From positions 1 through 35,171 of the IMG/VR virus record IMGVR_UViG_3300042549_008195: DNA of 35,171 nt. One strand, 5' to 3'. Under the pieces are notes generated by a model. The model had not been told where the DNA came from, searched no databases, and was given only the letters and a program-made list of their open reading frames with translations. The translations under genes were made by a program, and so were the position numbers. Shown piece by piece: positions 1 through 5,876 of this stretch. Numbering within the stretch: position 1 is the first letter of the stretch; the number at the start of each line of letters is the position of its first letter. The DNA is from a virus.

Positions 1-716
1 GTGTAGTGGCTTAACTTTTCTATCTCCTCAGCACAGGAGGCCGAAGACAAAGGGATTATGTGGTCTAGATGCCAGCCGAACATGCCTCGGTTCTGCCAGG
101 TCATGCCAGGTAGAAATTTCGATTCAATATATTTCACGAGTTCCTGGAAGCTACAGCCGAGAATGGTTTCGGTTTTAGAACTTTTCTTATACCCACCTTT
201 AGCCATCGCAAAAAGTAATCGGCGACGACAAATCATCCTTACGGCAAAAAGATGATCCTCTTTATACTTTCTGGATATGTATTTGCCTTGATACGCAATA
301 ACTTTTTCTTTATTGGCCCTATAGTACTCAAGCTGTTTAGTGTTTAGCTCTTGCCTATTTTTCTCACGGTAGGCAGCACTTCTGGCTTTTACACGGTCTT
401 CGTTTTCTTCTCTCCAACGTTTAGCCCTGGCAGCGGACGCTTCTGGGTCAGTAGCGTATCTCTCCGCGTGTTTCGCTTTGTAGTGCTCTGGCTTTTTCGC
501 GTAAGCGGCTTTCTTCGCAGCGGAAACCTTTTCCGGATTTTCGGCGCGGTAGGCGGCCATGGTAGCAAGCGCTTTTTCTCTATTCTTCTGGTAAGACTCG
601 GCTTTCTTTATTTTCAGGCAAGGCTTGCACCAAAAATGCAAACCATCTTTCTGGTCTTTGCGCTTGGCGAATTCGGTAAAGGATTTTTCAGTACCGCAGA
701 GTGTGCAGCTTTTCAT
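1..716 (-). CDS. HNH endonuclease, 3' end outside the window
   Basis: A long open frame begins at ATG 716 and runs off the left edge (238 codons seen, no stop). The N-terminus has a zinc-finger-like CTLC...CKPC cysteine set. A long lysine/alanine/glutamate-rich helical stretch follows, with repeated AAYREKN-like segments. Near the window edge is the motif WHLDHIIPLSSA, typical of the first half of an HNH nuclease site. HNH proteins of this build in phages are usually free-standing homing endonucleases that cut DNA and spread into neighbouring loci. It follows the methyltransferase gene by about 95 bases. The start is supported only by a weak GAG-containing leader. The second half of the HNH motif lies outside the window, so activity cannot be judged. 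Confidence 0.82.
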   Translation of the reverse strand, partial: MKSCTLCGTEKSFTEFAKRKDQKDGLHFWCKPCLKIKKAESYQKNREKALATMAAYRAENPEKVSAAKKAAYAKKPEHYKAKHAERYATDPEASAARAKRWREENEDRVKARSAAYREKNRQELNTKQLEYYRANKEKVIAYQGKYISRKYKEDHLFAVRMICRRRLLFAMAKGGYKKSSKTETILGCSFQELVKYIESKFLPGMTWQNRGMFGWHLDHIIPLSSASCAEEIEKLSHY

Positions 717-811
717 TCTGGAAGCTCTCGGTCAGGAGGCAGTCGGAGGGTATTGCGGAAAACAGTGACTAGCTGTCTTGTCAGGTGCCCCCTATCCGCA
801 ATAGAACTTTA

Positions 812-1435
812 TCAGCCGACCCGCTTGAACGCAAACGACGTAATGCCCTCGCGGCCCAACTCGGATTCAGCGTGGTTCATTTCCTGCAGTTCAAACCCCT
901 GCTCCTCGCACCAGGTCACGAAACCGCTCAACGTCCAGTAGTGCAAATGCTCCCCGGGCTTGAAGTGTTTCGACTGCAACACGTCGGCCATGTCTTCATA
1001 GATCGGCATCGACACAAACAGCCACTCGCGTACCTTCTCCAGCAACTTCTCAGGCTCCGGGATGTGCTCTAGGCTGTCCCAGCACGTGACGGCGGAAATC
1101 ATCCGACGGCAGCCGTACGGATCAGTCCAGCGGCCGGCGTCGATGAGCCACTGGCGGGCCTCGCTGCTCACGTCGTAACCCTGGCCCCCGGACTCGCAGA
1201 CGTAGCGTCCGCCGCCTATGCCTATGTCCAAGGTGGTATTGGGCGCCACGTACTTGCCGACCAGTTCAATCCGGGCGCGAGTCAGCGCGGTGCCCATCGG
1301 TGTGTTGTCGAGTTTCTGGTAGTGCGCGAAATACTCACCGCTATATTCCATCGGCGGCTGACTGTGCCACCCGTAACCCAGGTCCTGGTTCCACCACAGG
1401 CCATGTTTCAAACCAGGCGGCAAGCTTCGTTTCAT
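812..1435 (-). CDS. class I SAM-dependent methyltransferase
   Basis: A 207-residue protein. LDIGIGGGRYV matches the glycine-rich SAM-binding motif I of Rossmann-fold methyltransferases. CWDSLEHIPEPEKLL resembles the motif IV-V region (D-x-LEHI) of the UbiE/COQ5-like type. The substrate cannot be told from sequence. The neighbour upstream looks like a glycosyltransferase, so a sugar or glycan substrate is possible (inference). The start at 1435 has GAGGA nine bases upstream. It makes the gene overlap the upstream gene by 95 bases in another frame. A later ATG at 1351 would shorten the overlap to 11 bases but would remove a tryptophan-rich segment (WWNQDLGYGW) that reads like real protein. Confidence 0.8.
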   Translation of the reverse strand: MKRSLPPGLKHGLWWNQDLGYGWHSQPPMEYSGEYFAHYQKLDNTPMGTALTRARIELVGKYVAPNTTLDIGIGGGRYVCESGGQGYDVSSEARQWLIDAGRWTDPYGCRRMISAVTCWDSLEHIPEPEKLLEKVREWLFVSMPIYEDMADVLQSKHFKPGEHLHYWTLSGFVTWCEEQGFELQEMNHAESELGREGITSFAFKRVG

Positions 1436-2213
1436 AATCGGAAATCCTCTTGTCACAGTTGTGCTGCTTCAACTTGCAGCGACAGAAATTGTCAGGTATG
1501 GCAAACGTGATTGTACTACCTGGTGGGCAAATCTGATGCGGGGAGTTGAATCCACCCTGCCCGCCGCAGATGATCCACGCCGGGACGCGCGCGGCGAGTG
1601 CTGCGGGTACGAGCCAGCCGATGCCGCCGATCACCGCTGAAGCGTTGGCCACGAGGGACAGCAGCTGTTCAACGGGCAGTTCGCCTTTGTGGTAGCTGAC
1701 GTCGGCAGGGGGCATATCACCGTCTAGCCACTCAGCGCCTTCTTGAAGGTCTGCCACGCTTACTACCCAGTAGCCGCGGACACGGGCTTCGAAGGCCGCC
1801 CGGTATATGTATTCGGAGTAAGGATTCCGGGTATCCGCGCGCCATTCGCTGCGCACCGTCGCCGGCCGCACCACCACGTAACGCCCGGACTCAGGTGATG
1901 GGGGCAGCGGGGGGAGGTCGAACGCACCGGGGGCAATACCGAAGCTGGCGGTCATTCCGGGGATGATGCCCTCGGCGCCATAGCGGATGTGGCGCGCCGG
2001 CTGTTTCCCGGGCGGCATTACCCAGTTGTTGTGGCGGGCGATGTTTTTCGACTGGGTGCGCAGCGGCGTTACGGGGCGGATGAAGTGGACGTCGGGGACC
2101 CCGGCGTAGATTTCGGGCCAAGGTGTGTCGAGATACACGGGTTTGGGGAGTTGCTTCACGAAGGCACGTTGGTACAGGTTATCGCCAAGGCCGCGCATTC
2201 CGTGAATAATCAT
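1341..2213 (-). CDS. glycosyltransferase-like protein (GT9/heptosyltransferase-like fold)
   Basis: A 290-residue protein. It begins MIIHGMRGLGDNLYQRAF, which resembles the N-terminal glycine-rich GxGD loop of GT-B enzymes of the ADP-heptose transferase type. The C-terminal half has SLVANASAVIGGIGWLVPAALAARVPAWIICGG, like the nucleotide-sugar-binding domain in which a conserved G(G/P) turn precedes the helix. The far C-terminus carries a CRCKLKQHNCDKR cysteine cluster. The call rests on these motifs and on a methyltransferase next to it. Donor and acceptor are unknown. It could modify virion or host surface glycans. The start ATG overlaps the stop of the preceding small gene in an ATGA arrangement, so the two are translationally coupled. 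Confidence 0.6.
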   Translation of the reverse strand: MIIHGMRGLGDNLYQRAFVKQLPKPVYLDTPWPEIYAGVPDVHFIRPVTPLRTQSKNIARHNNWVMPPGKQPARHIRYGAEGIIPGMTASFGIAPGAFDLPPLPPSPESGRYVVVRPATVRSEWRADTRNPYSEYIYRAAFEARVRGYWVVSVADLQEGAEWLDGDMPPADVSYHKGELPVEQLLSLVANASAVIGGIGWLVPAALAARVPAWIICGGQGGFNSPHQICPPGSTITFAIPDNFCRCKLKQHNCDKRISDYETKLAAWFETWPVVEPGPGLRVAQSAADGI

Positions 2214-2368
2214 GAGTGGAGTTCTTCTGAAATGCGCTCCAGCTCGGCCACTTCCTCGTCGGTAAACTTCACGTCGCAGTGCGGGCTGTTGAGCCAGTTT
2301 ATGAAAGTAGAACCCTCATACTCGCCCACATGCTGCACGTATTTTTTCAGTAACGCTTCGTAGTCCAT
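2210..2368 (-). CDS. small hypothetical protein, 52 aa
   Basis: A short acidic, helical protein beginning MDYEALLKKYVQHVGEYEG and ending in a charged helix (TDEEVAELERISEELHS). I recognise no family. The start at 2368 is set by CGGAGAACCGCG just upstream; longer reading to 2413 would run through the terminator hairpin and has no SD. Its stop overlaps the ATG of the glycosyltransferase-like gene (ATGA), which supports it as a real gene leading that mini-operon. Confidence 0.65.
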   Translation of the reverse strand: MDYEALLKKYVQHVGEYEGSTFINWLNSPHCDVKFTDEEVAELERISEELHS

Positions 2369-2381
2369 CGCGGTTCTCCGC

Positions 2382-2410
2382 TCAAAAAGAAGCCCGCAGT
2401 GTGAGCGGGC
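2382..2410 (-). terminator. rho-independent terminator after the HNH-like gene
   Basis: On the minus strand GCCCGC and GCGGGC form a 6-bp GC stem with a 7-base loop, followed directly by TTCTTTTTG. It lies 20 bases past the stop of the 2431-2985 gene and just before the next gene. It should end transcripts from the tRNA/HNH segment, with read-through needed for the genes on the left. Confidence 0.85.
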
Positions 2411-2430
2411 CAAGGGTAACGCACGGGAAA

Positions 2431-2985
2431 TTAAGTCGAGTATGCCAGCTGCTCAATAGCCTTTGCTACTCTCGGGTCAAAGTTTTCCAGGTTCTTGTAT
2501 TTCTCCACTCGCTTTAAAATTTCAAAACACCGGATTAGCTGATAGGCGGCATGCGCGTCTTCGGGAGATTCGTAAGGACCGGCCGAAATTCCTGCGAATC
2601 TCCCGAAAAATTTATTTTTCACTTTAGCGACACCTAGAGGTAACGCTCTTTTCGTTTCATTTTTCACATTAGAGAATAGCGTATTTACCCATACCGGTAT
2701 AAAGACGCAGGTCTCTGGCCCGTAATGCTTATTACCCGGTAGCAGCACGTCTTTGTCAAGCACGTAGCCTTCCACGTAATTTTTAGAGAGCCATTCGTAA
2801 AAATTTGAAAACTTTAGCCACTCTTCGCAAACTGAGGCGTCCCTGTACGTCGGCTTCTCCTCGTGAGTTTTTCGGCGAAGGCTTCGAGTTAAAACACTGT
2901 GCCAAAGCTGGTACTCTTTACTCCCTTTTCTGGGGATATGAGGCATATCGTTCTCTCCTACCCCATAGCATTTTCTTTTAGGCAT
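2431..2985 (-). CDS. HNH-type homing endonuclease-like protein
   Basis: A 184-residue basic protein. The features YQLWHSVLTR, the W-x-x-F-x-x-F-x-x-W spacing, and LDKDVLLPGNKHYGPETCVFIP match a phage family with a modified HNH core, in which the LDKD and GNK..YGPETC segments take the place of the classical H and N positions. These behave as mobile, free-standing nucleases in many phages. The ATG at 2985 has AGGAGG four bases upstream. A second ATG at 2946 (MPHIPRKGSKEY) also has a good GGAG and gives a more typical N-terminus. It lies between the tRNA cluster and a terminator, a common landing place for such genes. Confidence 0.75.
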   Translation of the reverse strand: MPKRKCYGVGENDMPHIPRKGSKEYQLWHSVLTRSLRRKTHEEKPTYRDASVCEEWLKFSNFYEWLSKNYVEGYVLDKDVLLPGNKHYGPETCVFIPVWVNTLFSNVKNETKRALPLGVAKVKNKFFGRFAGISAGPYESPEDAHAAYQLIRCFEILKRVEKYKNLENFDPRVAKAIEQLAYST

Positions 2986-2996
2986 TTGGCCTCCTA

Positions 2997-3072
2997 AGAA
3001 AATGGGCAGCAAGCTTAATCCGGGTAAGAGAGGGGCACAGCGGCCTCCGGAAAAACTTGCTGCCCATTTTCT
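2997..3072. repeat. 17-bp perfect inverted repeat with a 42-base loop
   Basis: The arm at 2997-3013 is exactly complementary to the arm at 3056-3072 (AGAAAATGGGCAGCAAG and its reverse complement). One end touches the AGGAGG of the HNH-like gene. In RNA this would make a long hairpin between the tRNA array and the mRNA. It has no U-tract, so it is not a typical intrinsic terminator. It could be an RNA-processing site or a translation control element (inference). Confidence 0.85.
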
Positions 3073-3242
3073 GCTGTGATTTTCCGGCTCTTACCCCGGT
3101 ACTGAAACGCCGCGTCTGCGGCGCACTGGTCTTTGGCGCTGGTTGTTCGACCCGGTTACCTTTATCCGGGGCCAAGCTTTTCAGCCTAGCGGTACGTTCC
3201 GATCTGATCCGCAGCGGTGTGCTGTTTCACTGTCGGTGTAGG

Positions 3243-3318
3243 TGGCGGCGAGGTCAGGACTCGAACCTGAAACGCACGGCTTTGGAGGCCGGCATGTTGC
3301 CAATTACACTACCTGGCC
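3243..3318 (-). tRNA. tRNA-Trp (CCA anticodon)
   Basis: The cloverleaf can be folded by hand. The acceptor is GGCCAGG with CCTCGCC (one C-C mismatch), the T arm is TCAGG-TTCGAGT-CCTGA, and the anticodon loop is CTCCAAA, giving CCA. The CCA tail is encoded. It is the last gene of a tandem array and is separated by five bases from tRNA-Ser. Confidence 0.9.
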
Positions 3319-3323
3319 ATGTG

Positions 3324-3410
3324 TGGCGGAAAGCACTGGAGTCGAACCAGAAACTGTTACATTCGATCCGTTTAGCAAACGGTCAAGCGTCCTCACGCTT
3401 ATTACTTTCC
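3324..3410 (-). tRNA. tRNA-Ser (GCT anticodon)
   Basis: An 87-base gene with acceptor GGAAAGT/GCTTTCC, anticodon loop TTGCTAA (GCT) and extra length matching the long variable arm of serine tRNAs. The CCA end is encoded. It sits three bases from the other serine tRNA. Confidence 0.9.
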
Positions 3411-3413
3411 AAT

Positions 3414-3499
3414 TGGCAGCGGGTGAAGGAATCGAACCCTTACCGTTTCCAGCAGCACGGTTTTCAAGACCGCTTGACGTCCATACGTCGCCACCCGCT
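3414..3499 (-). tRNA. tRNA-Ser (TGA anticodon)
   Basis: An 86-base gene. The acceptor AGCGGGT/ACCCGCT pairs perfectly. The anticodon loop CTTGAAA gives TGA, reading UCN serine codons. The long variable arm lies between the anticodon and T stems, and CCA is encoded. Together with the GCT isoacceptor the phage can supply tRNAs for both serine codon boxes. Confidence 0.9.
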
Positions 3500-3504
3500 A
3501 TTTG

Positions 3505-3582
3505 TGGCACAGGGTCTAGGATTCGAACCTAGGAAATACCGGGATCAAAACCCGGGGCGTTAGACCACTTCGCCAACCCTGC
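3505..3582 (-). tRNA. tRNA-Gln (TTG anticodon)
   Basis: The acceptor is GCAGGGT/ACCCTGT with one wobble pair. The anticodon stem CCGGG/CCCGG encloses the loop TTTTGAT, giving TTG. The T arm is CTAGG-TTCGAAT-CCTAG and the CCA is encoded. It is the first gene of the close-packed Gln-Ser-Ser-Trp array. Confidence 0.9.
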
Positions 3583-3823
3583 AAAACTGTACCTCACCGG
3601 TTCCGCTGCACCTGATTACCCTGCGCGTCAGGTCGATCGTGTGCAGCGTAGGCGTGTAGCGACGCCTCGTTTTAGTTCTGCCTTTCGGCCTTCCGATGAG
3701 CACCCCGTGAAGGGTAGCGACCCCTCTTTCGCCTAAGCTAGTTGATCATGTCGCGGGCAATTACTCCGCTAAACGAACTGTTCGTCATAGACGCCGATCC
3801 AACCGGCCCACAGAGTATAAATT
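3583..3823. other. non-coding spacer between tRNA-Asp and tRNA-Gln
   Basis: About 240 bases with no credible open frame and no foldable tRNA. It has a few short hairpins (for example around AGGCGTGTAGCGACGCCT) and TATACT right after tRNA-Asp on the minus strand. It could hold an unrecognised structured RNA or merely tRNA precursor spacer. I see nothing that decides this. Confidence 0.4.
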
Positions 3824-3900
3824 TGGCGGAACTGAAGGGTTTCGAACCCTCGGCCTCATGCGTGACAGGCATGCGCTCTAACCATCTGAGCTACAGCTCC
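3824..3900 (-). tRNA. tRNA-Asp (GTC anticodon)
   Basis: A 77-base cloverleaf. The acceptor is GGAGCTG/CAGTTCC with one G-T pair, the D arm is of the TAGCTCAGATGGTTAGAGC type, the anticodon loop is CTGTCAC (GTC), the T arm is GAGGG-TTCGAAA-CCCTT, and CCA is encoded. It stands apart from the other four tRNA genes. Confidence 0.93.
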
Positions 3901-4029
3901 ATAGTCCCGGCTTTTGGTGAGTGCTGGCACATTCATCTCGACTTTGAAGGTCGGTTACGGTTCCGACATCTGGCCCCCTCCGATCGTACGCCATTTTCAA
4001 CGGGGTCTTCTTCGCTGCTGTGGTGAACT

Positions 4030-4584
4030 CTAGCCACCGTTGCCGGACGTGTCAACTACATTTTTCAATTCGTTTTCCAGTCGGCCCAACCGGTACGCCT
4101 GCAACTCGGTCTCCCGGCTGCAATTGATCACCTGCGCCCTCTGCAATAGACGCCCGTGCTGCCCCTGCCACTTTCGGCACAGGGCCTCGTCCGGGTTCTT
4201 CGTGCCAATGTGGTCACCGTGCCAGTGCGTACCGCTGGTGACGGTGCAGTCGTACCCGAGCAGCAGCACACGTTCGGCGCCCAGTTTAAATGCCAGCTCG
4301 ATTGCGCGCAGGCCGCTGTTATACGGTCCGTAGCTCTCGTGCCAGTTCAGCCCATGCTTCGCCACTGCCTGTCGCGTGCAGCTCCAGCGCTGGCACGTCG
4401 TCGGCGCATCCGCCCCGTAGGTGTCCCACCACGCAAGGTCGCCGGCGTAGAGATGGTCGCACCACGGCGCCAGCTGCCACGAGTTGTTGACGGCTATCGT
4501 CGGCAGGCCCGACTGGCGCACGAGGTCGCAGTCGGCAGCAGTGAGGCTGGGGCCGGAAGCGATGCAGACGTAAGTAGTTGACAT
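4030..4584 (-). CDS. MptE/DUF115-like protein (6-hydroxymethylpterin diphosphokinase-like fold)
   Basis: A 184-residue protein. CIASGPSLTAADCDLVR, then PTIAVNNSWQLAPW, HLYAGDLAWWDTY and AERVLLLGYDC match the phage members of the DUF115/MptE-like superfamily, which have a Rossmann-like core with a GPSL phosphate loop and a D-x-W motif. The superfamily includes archaeal pterin diphosphokinase and bacterial flagellin-glycosylation (Maf) proteins. The role in phages is unknown. The ATG at 4584 has AAGGTG six bases upstream. That start codon lies inside the -35/palindrome element of the rightward promoter on the other strand, so the two divergent units share DNA. A later gene on this strand is glycosyltransferase-like, so a glycan role is possible (inference). 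Confidence 0.7.
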   Translation of the reverse strand: MSTTYVCIASGPSLTAADCDLVRQSGLPTIAVNNSWQLAPWCDHLYAGDLAWWDTYGADAPTTCQRWSCTRQAVAKHGLNWHESYGPYNSGLRAIELAFKLGAERVLLLGYDCTVTSGTHWHGDHIGTKNPDEALCRKWQGQHGRLLQRAQVINCSRETELQAYRLGRLENELKNVVDTSGNGG

Positions 4585-4606
4585 GCGTGTCACCTTGCGG
4601 AATACT
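4578..4606 (+). promoter_or_regulatory. palindromic-class promoter for the 4634 gene
   Basis: TTGACA at 4578-4583, a 17-base spacer, then AATACT at 4601-4606. The -35 lies in TGACATGCGTGTCA, one mismatch pair from a perfect palindrome. The start codon of the rightward gene is 27 bases past the -10. It is a member of the seven-site family described in the findings. Confidence 0.75.
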
Positions 4607-4633
4607 GGGCTCACTTTCAACGGAGGATACACC

Positions 4634-5149
4634 ATGGGTCTTGATATTTCGGCACACAGTAAAATGGTAGAAGCACCTGACGCAGCGCGTGAGGAAGACG
4701 GCGAACTGGTCGACTACGACGCATTCGTCGAATTTTACGATAATCCTGATTTCCCGGGACGCTTCGAGGGGCTGAAAACTTCAATGGCCTACACCGTGGG
4801 GGGCGACTCTGCCGGACTATCTACCGGCTATGGTCGGTATAGCGCTTGGCGCGAAGAACTGGCAAAGCTTGCTGGGTATCCCGCAGGTAAATACGAACAG
4901 TACGGCCAAGTTAAAGAAAGTCATTGCGTAGCGTGCTGGGGCGGCGCTACCGGCCCTTTCTCAGAACAAATCAACTTTAGCGATTGCGAAGGTACGATTG
5001 GGCCGGTTGTGTGTGCGAAATTGGCTAAAGATTACGCAGAATTTTCTGAAAAAGCCGAAGCTGTTGGCGGGTACTTCTGGGAAAAATACCAAGAGTGGAA
5101 AGTTTGTTTCGACCTCGGCGCTGATAATGGCGCAGTCCGGTTCCACTAA
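4634..5149 (+). CDS. rightward moron-like hypothetical protein
   Basis: A 171-residue acidic soluble protein beginning MGLDISAHSKMVEA. It has aromatic-rich segments (YDNPDFPGRF, STGYGRYSAWREELAKLAGY) and a conserved-looking HCVACWGGATGPFSEQINFSDCEGTIG region. I recognise a phage hypothetical family but no function. The ATG is placed by GGAGG seven bases upstream; a longer frame from 4583 has no SD. It is the only rightward gene between 0 and 34 kb. It has its own promoter, and its stop overlaps the stop of the convergent head-tail gene, with no terminator between them. This is the usual picture of an inserted moron that can be expressed apart from the late genes. Confidence 0.8.
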   Translation: MGLDISAHSKMVEAPDAAREEDGELVDYDAFVEFYDNPDFPGRFEGLKTSMAYTVGGDSAGLSTGYGRYSAWREELAKLAGYPAGKYEQYGQVKESHCVACWGGATGPFSEQINFSDCEGTIGPVVCAKLAKDYAEFSEKAEAVGGYFWEKYQEWKVCFDLGADNGAVRFH

Positions 5150-5502
5150 CCCTCATTGACCCCTGTCGACACGGGCGCGGAAACATAGTCGCGCCCGCTC
5201 TCCGGATCCGGCAACCACGCGTGCACGTTGTAGGTCGCCAGCAGTTCCCCGCCGAGTCCCTTGTGCAGTACCCGCTGCTTCGCCTTCAAACCTGGACGAG
5301 CACGGATCACGATGCGCGCCACAATCTCCGACTGGATCGCTGCTGCGGCAAGGAATTCGCGACCGCTGGCCGGGACGATGCGGGCAGGGACGTTTGCGAA
5401 CGTGGTTACCCACTGCTCTTCAAAGCCACCCGTTTCCTCGTCGCGCACCTCTAGCCAATCCTGAATGTCCACCCGGTGGCGGTACTGCCCTGCGCGGCTC
5501 AT
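5146..5502 (-). CDS. head-tail joining protein (Phage_H_T_join / SPP1 gp16-like)
   Basis: A 118-residue protein. MSRAGQYRHRVDIQ followed by GGFEEQWVTTFANVPARIVPASGREFLAA is the typical start of the small stopper/adaptor family (G-x-x-x-HR-V-x-IQ ... W ... V-x-A-x-I-x-P-x-x-G-x-E). It should form the ring that closes the filled head and connects it to the tail. It starts in a TGATG overlap with the gp6-like connector gene, matching their usual adjacency. Its stop overlaps the stop of the convergent rightward gene by four bases. Confidence 0.88.
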   Translation of the reverse strand: MSRAGQYRHRVDIQDWLEVRDEETGGFEEQWVTTFANVPARIVPASGREFLAAAAIQSEIVARIVIRARPGLKAKQRVLHKGLGGELLATYNVHAWLPDPESGRDYVSAPVSTGVNEG

Positions 5503-5876
5503 CAGGCGCAGGCCGGGTCACGAAGACCGTAGAGCAAGGCTGTGACAGGTTTCGGCAAGTACCCTTGGGCGTAGGCGCTGTCGGCGTTTTCGTCGCGGTC
5601 TTTGTAGAGGAAGCCCAACTGCAACAGCGTGGCGGCTTCCACTTGGGCCATCACCACTTTATCGCCGGCGCTGTCCGTCACGTAAACAGGATCACCTGAG
5701 CTGTCCAGTATGGGGTCGTCGTTGCTGTCGCGTTCGACCTCGTACGGTGAAGCCGACTTCAAATACGTTTTCACCGCACCGGAGGCGGCGCGGATATACG
5801 CCTCAATCAGGACGTCATCGGAGTCGTGATCCATGTTCAGATGTTGTTTGGCCCGTGCCAGGGTGACGTACATCAT
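5502..5876 (-). CDS. gp6-like head-tail connector protein
   Basis: A 124-residue protein. VTLARAKQHLNMDHDSDDVLIEAYIRAASGAV is the signature of the HK97 gp6/phage QLRG family (T-L-x-x-x-K-x-x-L ... D-x-x-I-x-x-x-I-x-x-A). The C-terminal part ends in a helix with LPKPVTALLYGLRDP. The family forms the adaptor ring below the portal. An acidic insert (RDSNDDPILDSSGDPVYV) lengthens the loop. The start at 5876 overlaps the upstream stop as ATGA; a second ATG follows immediately at 5873. Confidence 0.88.
   Translation of the reverse strand: MMYVTLARAKQHLNMDHDSDDVLIEAYIRAASGAVKTYLKSASPYEVERDSNDDPILDSSGDPVYVTDSAGDKVVMAQVEAATLLQLGFLYKDRDENADSAYAQGYLPKPVTALLYGLRDPACA

Noticed and set aside
3073-3242. 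Possible sixth tRNA downstream of tRNA-Trp
   Set aside because: A GTTCGAC-like stretch is present, but no acceptor, anticodon and T stems can be combined into a cloverleaf.
3057-3563. Plus-strand frame of 168 residues
   Set aside because: It runs across four tRNA genes on the other strand.
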